A program made the position numbers and the translations under genes. Shown here one piece after another: positions 42,747 through 51,867 of a stretch of 64,000 bases of DNA (within the stretch, counting starts at the first letter, position 1; each line of letters opens with the position of its first letter). The notes under the pieces were generated by a model. The model ran no database searches and was not told the DNA's origin. It was given only the letters and a program-made list of their open reading frames with translations. This DNA is from Rhodothermales bacterium (GTDB lineage Bacteria > Bacteroidota > Rhodothermia > Rhodothermales > JAHQVL01): the NCBI GenBank assembly GCA_041391505.1, contig JAWKNW010000012.1, positions 62,001 to 126,000 on the forward strand. The letters are read 5' to 3'.

Positions 42747-44429
42747 TCAGCGCGTGCCTTCGCGCAGCACCGTGTAGGCGCCGAGGACCGGCGGCGGGAA
42801 GGGTTCGCGATGGCCATCGGGCCAGAGGACGGAGACGCTGTCGATCGCGGTCGATGCGCCGAGGCCAAAGAGCACGCGGGGGTCGTTGCTCGCCTGGTAA
42901 CTGCCGGCCCGCTGGACGAGCCGCCAGCGCGCCACGCCGCCGGCCTGCACCCGCACTCTGGCCCCGATCGCCGGCTGCCCGTCCGCGCGGCGAACATCGA
43001 AACCGACCCAGTTGCCGGCGGGAGCCGTCACGTTGCGGAGCAGATGAAACGGCCCCTGGTTGTTGACGATGGCGAGGTCGAGGTCGCCGTCGTTGTCGTA
43101 GTCGGCCATGGCCACGGCGCGCGTGGTGGCGACGAGCGGCGGCGCCACGCCGCCTTCCGGCTGCAGTTCCTCGAAGCGGCCGGGGCCGATGCCGCGAAAG
43201 AGCTGGTTGGGTTCGGCGAAAGGATCCTCGCGCCCCACGGCGCCGGCCCGGCCGACGCGCCCGTTGCCCACGAAGAGATCGAGCCATCCATCGCGATCGA
43301 AATCGCCCATCGCAAGGCCGAAGCCGGTATAGGGCAGGCTGGGCGAGGCGAGTCCCGTCGAGACCGAGACATCCTCGAAGAAGCCGCCGTCGTTCCGGTA
43401 GAGGGTGTTGGACTCGTCGCGCAGGTGGGTGACGAAGAGGTCGAGGTCGCCGTCGGCTTCGATGTCCACCGCCACCACGCCCATGCCGGCTTCCGACATG
43501 CCCTGCCGGTTTACGGCCGCCCCGGCGCGCAGCGCGCGGTCGACGAAGGTGCCATCCCCCTGGTTGATCCACAGCTGGTTCGGGTTGCCGTCGTTGGCGA
43601 CATAAAAATCGATGCGGCCGTCGTCGTTGAAGTCGCCCGGGGCAACGCCCAGGCCGTTCGCCGCCACGGTCCCGATGCCCGACGCCGGGGTGGCGTCCTC
43701 GAAGCGGCCTTTTCCGATATTCCGGTAGAGGACGTCGGTGGCCGGCGCGCGGTAGTTTTCGGGATGGCAGTAGTCGCGCCCCGCGCCCCCGCTCGCGCAT
43801 TCGAGTTCCTGCCCGGTGGACCAGTGGATGTAGTTGACCACGTAGAGATCGAGGCGTCCGTCCTCGTCGTAGTCGACGAACGCCGCGCTGGCGCCCCAGC
43901 CCGGATGTCCCACGCCGGCTTCGGCCGTCGCGTCGGTAAAACGGCCGTCGCCCTCGTTGCGATAGAGGACGTTGGGGCCGACGTTCGTGACGTACAGGTC
44001 GTCGTCGCCATCCCCGTCGTAATCGCCGACGGCGGCGCCCATGCCGTAGCCGGTGTCGCCTACGCCGGCCTCGGTGGTGACGTCTGCAAAACCGGCGGCA
44101 CCGTCGTTGCGGAAGAGCCGGTTGCCGGGGCCGCGGGGTCGCGCGGCGTCCGGTTCGCCTCCCTGCACCAGATAGAGGTCGAGGTCGCCGTCGCGGTCGT
44201 AGTCGATCCATGCCGCCCCGCCCGACATGATCTCGGGGAACAGAAAGCGCGGCTGCACCGCCCGCACATGATCGAACGCGATGCCGCTCGGACGCGCTAC
44301 GTCCTCGAACCAGGGCCGGGAAGGGGCCGCGGCCTGCGTGGGCGACTCCGGGGGGGATCCGCAGCCGGCACGCCCGAACAGGATGAGCATGCAGAGGAGG
44401 GCGGTAAGCGAGGCGATGTGCATCTCCAT
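42747..44429 (-). CDS. CRTAC1-type FG-GAP propeller protein with ASPIC/UnbV domain
   Basis: 560 aa. The N-terminus looks like a lipoprotein signal (LTALLCMLILFGRAGC). Seven calcium-binding FG-GAP-like motifs follow: DYDRDGDLDLYLV, DYDGDGDDDLYVT, DYDEDGRLDLYVV, DFNDDGRIDFYVA, DIEADGDLDLFVT, DFDRDGWLDLFVG, DYDNDGDLDLAIV, enough for a complete seven-bladed propeller. The last ~90 residues form the ASPIC/UnbV domain (WVGFDVRRADGQPAIGARVRV, VSVLWPDGHREPF). Likely an extracellular binding protein. The TPR gene ends 13 bp upstream, so the two form an operon. Confidence 0.88.
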   Translation of the reverse strand: MEMHIASLTALLCMLILFGRAGCGSPPESPTQAAAPSRPWFEDVARPSGIAFDHVRAVQPRFLFPEIMSGGAAWIDYDRDGDLDLYLVQGGEPDAARPRGPGNRLFRNDGAAGFADVTTEAGVGDTGYGMGAAVGDYDGDGDDDLYVTNVGPNVLYRNEGDGRFTDATAEAGVGHPGWGASAAFVDYDEDGRLDLYVVNYIHWSTGQELECASGGAGRDYCHPENYRAPATDVLYRNIGKGRFEDATPASGIGTVAANGLGVAPGDFNDDGRIDFYVANDGNPNQLWINQGDGTFVDRALRAGAAVNRQGMSEAGMGVVAVDIEADGDLDLFVTHLRDESNTLYRNDGGFFEDVSVSTGLASPSLPYTGFGLAMGDFDRDGWLDLFVGNGRVGRAGAVGREDPFAEPNQLFRGIGPGRFEELQPEGGVAPPLVATTRAVAMADYDNDGDLDLAIVNNQGPFHLLRNVTAPAGNWVGFDVRRADGQPAIGARVRVQAGGVARWRLVQRAGSYQASNDPRVLFGLGASTAIDSVSVLWPDGHREPFPPPVLGAYTVLREGTR

Positions 44430-44442
44430 GTGGCGCCGGCCC

Positions 44443-45879
44443 CTAGCGGGCGGCGAAGCGGGCCGTCAGTTCGTCGACCAGGCGGTGGTTGGGGGCGAGC
44501 CGGTGGGCCTCGGCCAGCGCCGCGCGGGCCGCTTCGGGGTCTCCCAGCTCCCAGTTGGACTGCGCGAGGCCGATCCAGACCGGAAAGAGCCCGGGCTCCA
44601 GGGCTACCGCCCGGCTGAAGTGGGCGCGCGCCTCCTCGTACCGTTTCAGCTTATAGCAGATGTCGCCCGAAAGGCCATGATTCTGGGCCGTCCCCGGGGC
44701 GAGTTCGCGCGCGCGGTCGGCGCTGGCGAGCGCTTCGTCGAGGCGTCCGAGCTCGGTCAGCGCCTGCGCCCGGGCCAGGTGGGTGTTGTCGCGCTCCGGC
44801 GCGCGCGCGACGGCCATGTCGGCATACCGTAGCGCCTCGGCCGGCCGGCCCTGGTACAGGGCCCAGTTGTACAGGTTGAGCGGCGTCACGAAGGTGGTGG
44901 TGTCGAGCGGCATGGCGCGTTTCAGGAGGCGCTCCGCGTCGTCGAACCGGCGCATGCGGAGGTAGCCCGACCCCAGCGTGTTGAGGAGCATCACGTTCGA
45001 TGCGTTCGTCCGGTAGGTTTCTTCCAGGAGGCGCACGGCTTCCGAGGGGTTGCCGCCATCGAGGTAGGCCCCGGCGAGCGTGAGCCGGCCGGTGAGGTTC
45101 ACCGTGTAGGCGGTGATCTGCGGCTTGAGTTCGTCGGGCTGGTACGCCGGGACGGCGCCGACGCCGCGCTGCAATTCGATGTCGCCCTCGGCTTCGCGAC
45201 CGAGGCGCGTGTAGGCGGTGCCGAGCAGGAAGTGCGCCCGGCGGTAATCGTCTTCGAGTCGGATCGCCTGTTCCAGCACCTGCGCGGCGTCTGCATGGCG
45301 ACCGCGCTGGATGAGTACGTCGCCGAGGCCCACGTAGGCATACGGCTGGCTCGGCGTGAGCGCGATGCCGCTTCGGAAGGCGGCCTCGGCGCCGTCGAGG
45401 TCGCCGGCCTCGAGCAGCGCCTCCCCGAGGTACTGCTGCGCCGGCGCGTATTCGGGGGCGTCCGCCGCGAGGTCGCGCAGCGTTTCGAGCGCGGCGTCGG
45501 CGTCGCCGGCCTGCCGGGAGGTGATGGCGAGATGGAGTCGCCAGGCCGGACGGGCATCGAGGTCCACCGCTTGCGCATAGCTGGCGCGCGCCTCGGGCCA
45601 GAGGCCATTCGCTTCGTAGGCCATGCCCAGGTCGGCATGGACCGCGGCATCCCGGGGCGTGGCCGCCGCCGCAGCGAGGCGCGGCGTGAGGAGCGCCTCG
45701 ACGGCCGGTTCCAGATCGCCCGTGGGCCGTACGACCTCGGGAGCCGGATTGACATAGGGCCACGCCAGCGTCGCGGCGATGCCGGCGGCGAGTACGAGCA
45801 GGATCGGGATCCAGGGCGTCTTTCGGGCCGGCTTGCGAGACGCTCCCCTGGCGGGGCGTCGGGTCTTTGAAGCGGTCAA
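44443..45879 (-). CDS. Membrane-anchored TPR protein
   Basis: 478 aa. A basic N-terminus and one TM (IPILLVLAAGIAATLAWPYV, about 24-43) place the rest in the periplasm. At least eight TPR units follow, for example AAVHADLGMAYEANGLWPEARASYAQAV, AQQYLGEALLEAGDLDGAEAAF, AYVGLGDVLIQRGRHADAAQVLEQAI, THLARAQALTELGRLDEALASADRA. It is probably a scaffold. The CRTAC1 protein is encoded 13 bp downstream, and this TPR/CRTAC1 pairing suggests a joint envelope function. Confidence 0.88.
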   Translation of the reverse strand: MTASKTRRPARGASRKPARKTPWIPILLVLAAGIAATLAWPYVNPAPEVVRPTGDLEPAVEALLTPRLAAAAATPRDAAVHADLGMAYEANGLWPEARASYAQAVDLDARPAWRLHLAITSRQAGDADAALETLRDLAADAPEYAPAQQYLGEALLEAGDLDGAEAAFRSGIALTPSQPYAYVGLGDVLIQRGRHADAAQVLEQAIRLEDDYRRAHFLLGTAYTRLGREAEGDIELQRGVGAVPAYQPDELKPQITAYTVNLTGRLTLAGAYLDGGNPSEAVRLLEETYRTNASNVMLLNTLGSGYLRMRRFDDAERLLKRAMPLDTTTFVTPLNLYNWALYQGRPAEALRYADMAVARAPERDNTHLARAQALTELGRLDEALASADRARELAPGTAQNHGLSGDICYKLKRYEEARAHFSRAVALEPGLFPVWIGLAQSNWELGDPEAARAALAEAHRLAPNHRLVDELTARFAAR

Positions 45880-46007
45880 AATGGATGACGGATGGAGATT
45901 CGGGATGGAGTGGGGGGCGGAGGAAGGCCCTGTTCGGGGCGTTGCTTGGCCCTGCCGGCGGCGTTACTTTGCAGCCGCCATAGTCACGATACGACGACAG
46001 TCAATAT

Positions 46008-48569
46008 ATGAATCGATACGGCATTCGTCCGCTGGGCCTCCTCTATGCCCTTCTTCTCGTTGCGGCGCTCCGTCCGTCCGTATATGCCCAGGGCCGGCTG
46101 GAGTCGCCGGCCGAATTCCTCGGGTATGAACTGGGCGATCGCTTCACCCCGCATCACCGTATGGTGGCGTATTTCGAGCATGTGGCGGCGCATTCGCCGC
46201 GGGTGACGGTGGAATCCTACGGGGAGACCTACGAGGGCCGGCCACTCATCGCCGCCTTCGTGACCGCCCCGGAACGGCTGCCGGATCTGGAATCGGTCCG
46301 CATGAACCACCTCCGGCGGACCGGGGAGTACGGACCCAACGAAGGGCCCCCGGAAGGTACCCCGGCAAGTACTGAGCCGGCCATCGTCTGGCTCGGGTAC
46401 AACGTGCATGGCAACGAGGCCGTGAGCATGGAAGCCGCCATGCAGACGCTTTACGAACTCGCCGACCCGTCGAATGCCCGGACGGGCGCCTGGCTCCGGG
46501 AGGCCGTCGTCGTCATCGATCCCTGCCTCAACCCGGACGGGCGCGACCGGTACGCGACCTGGTACAACCAGCGGGTCGGCCGTTTCCCCAACGCCGCGCC
46601 GGAAGCCTGGGAGCATGAGGAGCCGTGGCCGGGCGGGCGCACGAACCACTATTATTTCGATCTGAACCGTGACTGGTCGTGGACGACGCAGCAGGAGGTC
46701 CTGGCGCGGGTCGCGAATTACAACCGATGGATGCCGCACGTCCACGTCGATTTTCACGAGCAGGGGGTCGATCAGCCGTACTATTTCGCGCCGGCGGCCG
46801 AGCCCTACCACGAGGTGATCACGCCCTGGCAGCGGGCCTTTCAGGATACGATCGGCCGAAACAATGCCCGGTATTTCGACGAAAACGGCTGGCTCTATTT
46901 CACGGGGCAGGTCTACGACCTGCTCTATCCGGGGTATGGCGACTCGTGGCCGACGTACAACGGCTCGATCGGCATGACCTACGAGCAGGGCGGGAGCGGG
47001 CGCGCCGGCCTCGCCATCGTCACGGCCGAGGGCGACACGCTGACGCTGCGTGACCGCATCGACCACCACTATACGACGGGCATGGCTACGATCGAGGCGA
47101 CCGTCGAAAACCGCGAGCAGGTGCTCGCCGAGTTCGGGGCGTTCTTCGATCGCGCCGTCGCGGCGCCGGCGGGACCGTATCGCACGTACGTGCTCAAGAA
47201 CATGGAGCGCGCCGACACCCGCCACGCCATCGAGGCGCATCTCGAGCGCCAGGGCATCCGGTTCGGCTATGCGGATCGAAGCCGGAGCGCGTCCGGCTAC
47301 CGGTACAGCGACGGGGCGACGGGCCGTTTCGCCATCGAGCCCGGCGACATGATCCTGACCGCGTTTCAGCCCAGATCGTCGTTGCTGAAGGTCCTGTTCG
47401 AGCCGAGGACGGCGTTGTCGGACACGCTCACCTACGACATGACCGCCTGGGCGCTGCCTTATGTCTACGGGGTGGAGGCCTATGCCACGACGGACCGGAT
47501 CGAACCCGCCGCGTCCTCGCCGGCGACGACTGCTCCACCGGCGGTCCGGATCGACCGCCCCTACGCCTATCTCCTTCCCTGGCAGGGTTTTGACGATGCC
47601 CGCTTCCTGGCGGACATCACGCGCCGGGGTGTCAGGATGCGGTATGCCGAGAAGTCGTTTTCAATGGACGGACAGACCTTTGCTCCCGGGACGCTGATCC
47701 TGACGCGCGCGGGCAACCGGCACCTCGGCGACCGGTTCGATGCGATCGTCCGCACGGCATCCCGCGCGTTTGAGCGGACGATTGTCCCGGTGGCGTCGGG
47801 TCTGGCGACCGACGGGGCGGATTTAGGCTCCGCCGATGTCATCTTTGCCGAACCGCCCCGCGTCGCGGTGCTCATGGGCGAACCGACGCGTTCCAATGCC
47901 GCCGGCGAAGTATGGCACTATTTCGATCAGCAGCTCGGTTATCCCGTCACGCTGCTCGATGCCGGCGATTTCAACGGCGGCGAACTCAGCGGCTACAACG
48001 TGCTCGTGATGCCCTCGGGGTCGTATGGATCGGCGTTGCCGGCGGCCACGATGGAGCGGGTGCGGGAATGGGTCGAGCGCGGCGGCCGGCTCATCGCGAT
48101 GGAGGGCGCCGTGCGTTTCCTCGCCGGCCAGGAAGGCTTCCGCATCCGCCGCGTCGCGACGGACGAGGCGCCGGCCGACTCCGCCGCGCTCGACGCGCGC
48201 CGGTACGGAAACCGGGAACGGGACGCCCTCAGCGACGAGATCCAGGGCGCCATCTTTCGGGTTTCGCTGGATACCAGCCATCCGCTTGCGTTCGGTTACA
48301 GCGATACCTATTTCACCCTCAAGTTCGGCGACGCGCTGTACGAGCGGCTGACCGATACCTCCGACTGGAACGTGGGGGTCCTGGCGAGCCCCGAGCCCGT
48401 GAGCGGTTTCGTCGGCGCCGACGTGCAGAAGCGCATCGGCCGGCACCTCGCCATCGGCACCCAATCGATCGGGCGCGGCGATGTCGTTTATATCGCGGAT
48501 AATCCGCTGTTCCGGGGCTTCTGGTACAACGGCCGGCTGCTCGTCGCCAACGCCGTATTCTTTCGGTAA
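46008..48569 (+). CDS. Secreted M14 family zinc carboxypeptidase
   Basis: 853 aa with signal peptide (LLYALLLVAALRPSVYAQ). M14 zinc site: His134 and Glu137 in YNVHGNEAVSMEA, and a third His in HVHVDFHEQG (about 250). The general base is Glu326 in SIGMTYEQGGSG. Arg residues for substrate binding lie in NPDGRDRYATWYNQRVGR and DLNRDW. The ~450-residue extension after the catalytic domain has a second globular part (GRLIAMEGAVRFLAGQEGF), as in many Bacteroidota M14 proteins of ~850-900 aa. Probably digests external peptides. It diverges from the TPR gene. Confidence 0.92.
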   Translation: MNRYGIRPLGLLYALLLVAALRPSVYAQGRLESPAEFLGYELGDRFTPHHRMVAYFEHVAAHSPRVTVESYGETYEGRPLIAAFVTAPERLPDLESVRMNHLRRTGEYGPNEGPPEGTPASTEPAIVWLGYNVHGNEAVSMEAAMQTLYELADPSNARTGAWLREAVVVIDPCLNPDGRDRYATWYNQRVGRFPNAAPEAWEHEEPWPGGRTNHYYFDLNRDWSWTTQQEVLARVANYNRWMPHVHVDFHEQGVDQPYYFAPAAEPYHEVITPWQRAFQDTIGRNNARYFDENGWLYFTGQVYDLLYPGYGDSWPTYNGSIGMTYEQGGSGRAGLAIVTAEGDTLTLRDRIDHHYTTGMATIEATVENREQVLAEFGAFFDRAVAAPAGPYRTYVLKNMERADTRHAIEAHLERQGIRFGYADRSRSASGYRYSDGATGRFAIEPGDMILTAFQPRSSLLKVLFEPRTALSDTLTYDMTAWALPYVYGVEAYATTDRIEPAASSPATTAPPAVRIDRPYAYLLPWQGFDDARFLADITRRGVRMRYAEKSFSMDGQTFAPGTLILTRAGNRHLGDRFDAIVRTASRAFERTIVPVASGLATDGADLGSADVIFAEPPRVAVLMGEPTRSNAAGEVWHYFDQQLGYPVTLLDAGDFNGGELSGYNVLVMPSGSYGSALPAATMERVREWVERGGRLIAMEGAVRFLAGQEGFRIRRVATDEAPADSAALDARRYGNRERDALSDEIQGAIFRVSLDTSHPLAFGYSDTYFTLKFGDALYERLTDTSDWNVGVLASPEPVSGFVGADVQKRIGRHLAIGTQSIGRGDVVYIADNPLFRGFWYNGRLLVANAVFFR

Positions 48570-48581
48570 GGGGGGGGGTGA

Positions 48582-48652
48582 GGTTCCAGGATCGAGGTTC
48601 AAGGTTCAAGGGATTGCGTTTTCCTTGAACCTTGAACCTCGATCCTGGAACC
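48582..48652. terminator. Perfect 30-bp inverted repeat between convergent genes, heptad built
   Basis: Two 30-bp arms are exact reverse complements around an 11-nt loop (48612-48622). Each arm is made of 7-bp steps (GGTTCCA, GGATCGA, GGTTCAA, GGTTCAA). It lies 12 bp past the carboxypeptidase stop and 5 bp past the stop of the convergent outer-membrane gene. Likely a bidirectional terminator or mRNA-stabilising hairpin; there is no clear T-run. Confidence 0.75.
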
Positions 48653-48657
48653 CTTCT

Positions 48658-49653
48658 CTAGAACCAGCTCGCGGCGAGCCCGATCTGGGCGAAACCGGGG
48701 TCCTGGGGGCCGGTGACGCTGATGCCGGCGACGCGGGTCTGGCCGCCTTCGGCGCGGATGCCGATGACGTTAAGGAAAGGCGTGAGGGCAAAGCGTTTGC
48801 CGGCGCCGAGACGGATGTCGTAGCCCAGTCCCAGCTGCAGGCTGATGCCGCCGTTGTCGATCTTGACGGCATCGCCTTCCAGGCTGAGCCCGCCGACGCC
48901 GAGTCCACCCTTGAGGAAAAAATCGGTGCCGGACGTCGGGTAGAAGCGCACGATGGCGGTCAGGGTGCTGATCGAAGCCTTGTGTGGATTGTCTTCGATG
49001 GACCGCGTCCAGTGATTAAATTCGCCACCGATGAGCAGCCTGTCGTTCACGGCGCCCCCCATCGCGATCGCGAGGCTGCCCCCGCTGCCGCCGCGCCAGG
49101 GATCTTCGTCCGGCAGCAGGTCGCAGGCGCGGCAGGTCAGTTCGCTTCCCCCCGGCCCGAGCCCTACGCTGACCCAGAAGCCGGACCGTTTCGGGCCGGC
49201 CTTGATGGGGGCGGGGATGGGCGGAGGCAGCGGCGAGGGCTGCAATTCGCTCCGGACTTCGCTGAAGAGGTCGACAAATCCCGGCTTGTACTGACTGCCT
49301 TCGAGTTCGACCGACGGGTCGCGCTCCAGCAGGTTTCGCAGCGAGTCGCGGGCCTGGTCGATCTGCAGGTTGGAATAATAGATCATGCCCAGCAGCAGAT
49401 ACGCCTGGCGCTCCTCATCCACTGTGAACGCCTTGCGTTCCAGGCATACGGAGAGGCGCTGGCTGGAGCGGTCGAACAAGCCGGATTCGAATTCGGTGCG
49501 CGCCATGTCGAGGGCGCGGGCGCAAATGGATGCCTCCTGCGCCTGGGCGGGCCGCGTAAGGCCGGCCGCACCGAGCAGGAGGACGATGCCGCAGAGGCGG
49601 AGCAGGCGCGGAAGGGCGATGAGGCGAGGCAGGGCGGTCATCATGCGTTTCAT
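48658..49653 (-). CDS. Outer-membrane beta-barrel protein with TPR-like N-terminal part
   Basis: 331 aa with signal peptide (LCGIVLLLGAAGLTRPAQAQ). Residues ~40-135 are helical and TPR-like (RTEFESGLFDRSSQRLSVCLERKAF, EERQAYLLLGMIYYSNLQIDQARDSLRNLLERDP). A proline linker (PLPPPIPAPIK) leads to a ~170-residue barrel-like segment of alternating strands (GFWVSVGLGPGG, NDRLLIGGEFNHW, DFFLKGGLGVGG) ending in a terminal aromatic (ASWF), as in outer-membrane barrels. The kinase gene lies 97 bp upstream in the same direction, so it may belong to the same signalling unit. Confidence 0.72.
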   Translation of the reverse strand: MKRMMTALPRLIALPRLLRLCGIVLLLGAAGLTRPAQAQEASICARALDMARTEFESGLFDRSSQRLSVCLERKAFTVDEERQAYLLLGMIYYSNLQIDQARDSLRNLLERDPSVELEGSQYKPGFVDLFSEVRSELQPSPLPPPIPAPIKAGPKRSGFWVSVGLGPGGSELTCRACDLLPDEDPWRGGSGGSLAIAMGGAVNDRLLIGGEFNHWTRSIEDNPHKASISTLTAIVRFYPTSGTDFFLKGGLGVGGLSLEGDAVKIDNGGISLQLGLGYDIRLGAGKRFALTPFLNVIGIRAEGGQTRVAGISVTGPQDPGFAQIGLAASWF

Positions 49654-49750
49654 AGGAGAAGGTGGTACATGCCGGGGCGGCCGGCGTCGTCGTTGGGTTC
49701 ACGGGTGACTACATGGACATGCGCAAGCCGGCGGCGAAACTACCCCGTCA

Positions 49751-51688
49751 TCACTCCACTTTTTTCAGCTGCGCCACGACGCGGGTGCGTTCGCCGATGG
49801 CGGTGCGGTCGAAATTGATCCGGTCCGGCCCCAGCTTCTGATAACAGCCGTCGGCGTCGTCGGGCAGGAGATCGATCTGGCGGTAGCCTTCGCTGCGCAC
49901 CACGATGCGGCGCACGCCGCCCTGCAGCCGCACCGTCTGGGGCGTGACGGAGGACGCTTTTCCGTCGATAAAGATTTCGGCGTTCGGGATCGGGTCGTTC
50001 GTGTCCACATCCTCGGCCGCCACCGTGACGAGGATGGGCGTCAGGAAATCCACGGCGAGCGGCAGCGGCACGCCGGCTTCGATGGCGATCTCGCAGCGCC
50101 ACTCCCCGTAGGTGTCGTTGACCACCCGCGCGGCGTACAGGCCGGCGTCGACGGGCACGTCCTCCAGCACCACCCCCGAACGCGTCGCCGCTTCGTTGAG
50201 ATAGAGATCGCCGATCGGGCTGACGGCGAGTTGGAGGAAGGACGGAGCGGGAAGGGCCGGCGGGTCGTCGACGGCGGCGGTCGTATCGTCGGGCGCCTCC
50301 TCGGTCGAGGTCGAGGCGGACGCGACGGGGGGCGGGTCGATCGAGACGACGGGCTCGTCGCGGGGGTCGGGCGGAGGCGGGGATGACGTCGAGGGCGACC
50401 CCGTCGTCTCCGCCGGGGTCTCCGGCGGCGGCTGTTGCGCGAGGGTATCGGCTGGAAGGAGCGCCGGGGCGGCGACAGCCAGGGTTTCTTCGCCTACCGG
50501 CTCCCGAGGGTCCGGATCGACGGACGCCGGGCTTCGGGCGAACAGGTAGCCGATGCCGACGACGCACGCCAGCGCGAGGACGCCCGACACCCATGCCAGC
50601 GGACGGCGTTTTTTGACCGACGCGGTCGGCGGGATGGCTGGCTGGCGCTGCTGCTGCTCGAACGTCTGCATCGCGCGCAGCATGTCTTCCGCCGTGGCAT
50701 ACCGGTCGGCCGGCGTTTTGGCGAGCGCGCGTTCGACGATGGCGGAGAGCCCGCCCGGCACGTCGGGCGCGCGCCGGTGCAGGGGTTCGACGGGGCCTTC
50801 GACGATCTGCCGCCGAAGCGAGTATTCGTCGACCTGGCGGTCGTAGGGGAGTTCGCCCGCGAGCATTTCGTAGAGCATCACGCCCAGCGCATACAGATCC
50901 GCCCGGCCATCGATGTCCTGTGCGCCGCGGACCTGCTCGGGCGCCATGTACAGAAGGGTGCCGATGGCGCCGTGGGTGAGGGTCTGCGCGGTGGCTCCGA
51001 GCTGTTTGGCGATGCCGAAGTCGAGCACCTTCACGAGGGGCCGTCCCTCGTCGTCCCGGGCGAGCATCACGTTCGCCGGCTTCAGATCCCGGTGCACGAT
51101 GCCGAGCCGGTGCGCCTTGCTGAGCGCGGTGAGCAGCTGGCGGGTGAGGAACAGCGTCTCCCTGGCGTTGAGCCGGCCCCGGCGACGCAGATAGTCCGCC
51201 AGCGTGGGGCCCTGCACGTACTCCATGACGATGAAGGTGTCCGGGCCTTCGTCCTGCAGCGCATGGATGCGCACGACGTGGGGATCCTCGAGCCGCGCCA
51301 GTGTGCGGGCTTCCTGCTCGAAGCGCTGGCGGATCTTCGGATCGCGCGCCAGCATCGGGTTCATGGTCTTGAGCGCGACCACCTTGTCGAGCCGGACATC
51401 GCGTGCCTCGTAGACGACGCCCATGCCGCCCCGGGCGATGACGCGGACGACGGCGTAGGGGCCGATGCGCCGGCCTTCGAGGGGGTCGGTCGGTTCGGAC
51501 GCCGGGGCGATAGCCGGCGCGTCCAGGAAGTCGTCTTCGCGATCCTGCCCCCGCAGCATCTCCAGCACGCGTTCGCGCAACGGGGCGTCGTCCGGGCATG
51601 CCGAGGCGAGATAGGATTCCCATCGGGAAGCATCCAGCTCGTTGGCGGCCCGGAACAGTTCTCGGATGCGTGTCCAGCGTTCGTCCAT
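49751..51688 (-). CDS. Transmembrane Ser/Thr protein kinase (PknB-like) with PEGA-like C-terminus
   Basis: 645 aa. Residues 1-70 form a helical N-terminus common in Bacteroidota/Acidobacteria kinases. Kinase domain ~75-340: Gly-rich loop ARGGMGVVYEA, Lys107 (VALKTM), HRDLKPANVML with Asp201, DFG at 223-225, and MAPEQVRG. One TM at about 363-383 follows a basic KKRR stop-transfer. Then a Pro/Asp/Ser-rich linker and a ~170-residue periplasmic part resembling PEGA domains (IPNAEIFIDGKASSVTPQTVRLQGGVRRIVV). All catalytic residues are intact, so it should be active. It probably senses an envelope ligand; the outer-membrane protein downstream is a possible partner. Confidence 0.93.
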   Translation of the reverse strand: MDERWTRIRELFRAANELDASRWESYLASACPDDAPLRERVLEMLRGQDREDDFLDAPAIAPASEPTDPLEGRRIGPYAVVRVIARGGMGVVYEARDVRLDKVVALKTMNPMLARDPKIRQRFEQEARTLARLEDPHVVRIHALQDEGPDTFIVMEYVQGPTLADYLRRRGRLNARETLFLTRQLLTALSKAHRLGIVHRDLKPANVMLARDDEGRPLVKVLDFGIAKQLGATAQTLTHGAIGTLLYMAPEQVRGAQDIDGRADLYALGVMLYEMLAGELPYDRQVDEYSLRRQIVEGPVEPLHRRAPDVPGGLSAIVERALAKTPADRYATAEDMLRAMQTFEQQQRQPAIPPTASVKKRRPLAWVSGVLALACVVGIGYLFARSPASVDPDPREPVGEETLAVAAPALLPADTLAQQPPPETPAETTGSPSTSSPPPPDPRDEPVVSIDPPPVASASTSTEEAPDDTTAAVDDPPALPAPSFLQLAVSPIGDLYLNEAATRSGVVLEDVPVDAGLYAARVVNDTYGEWRCEIAIEAGVPLPLAVDFLTPILVTVAAEDVDTNDPIPNAEIFIDGKASSVTPQTVRLQGGVRRIVVRSEGYRQIDLLPDDADGCYQKLGPDRINFDRTAIGERTRVVAQLKKVE

Positions 51689-51867
51689 GCTGACGGAGTG
51701 TGCGACATGCGGCCAGATCGACAGATCGGGCCTTTTTGAATCTACGGCAGGTTCTCGATACCGATCCAGGGAAGTTTCGTTTCGGTTCTGCGCATTGGGT
51801 TATGAGCGAAGGAATCGGGTGTCCATCCGATCCTATCCGAACTTCGGACAATCAGACCTATACCGCT

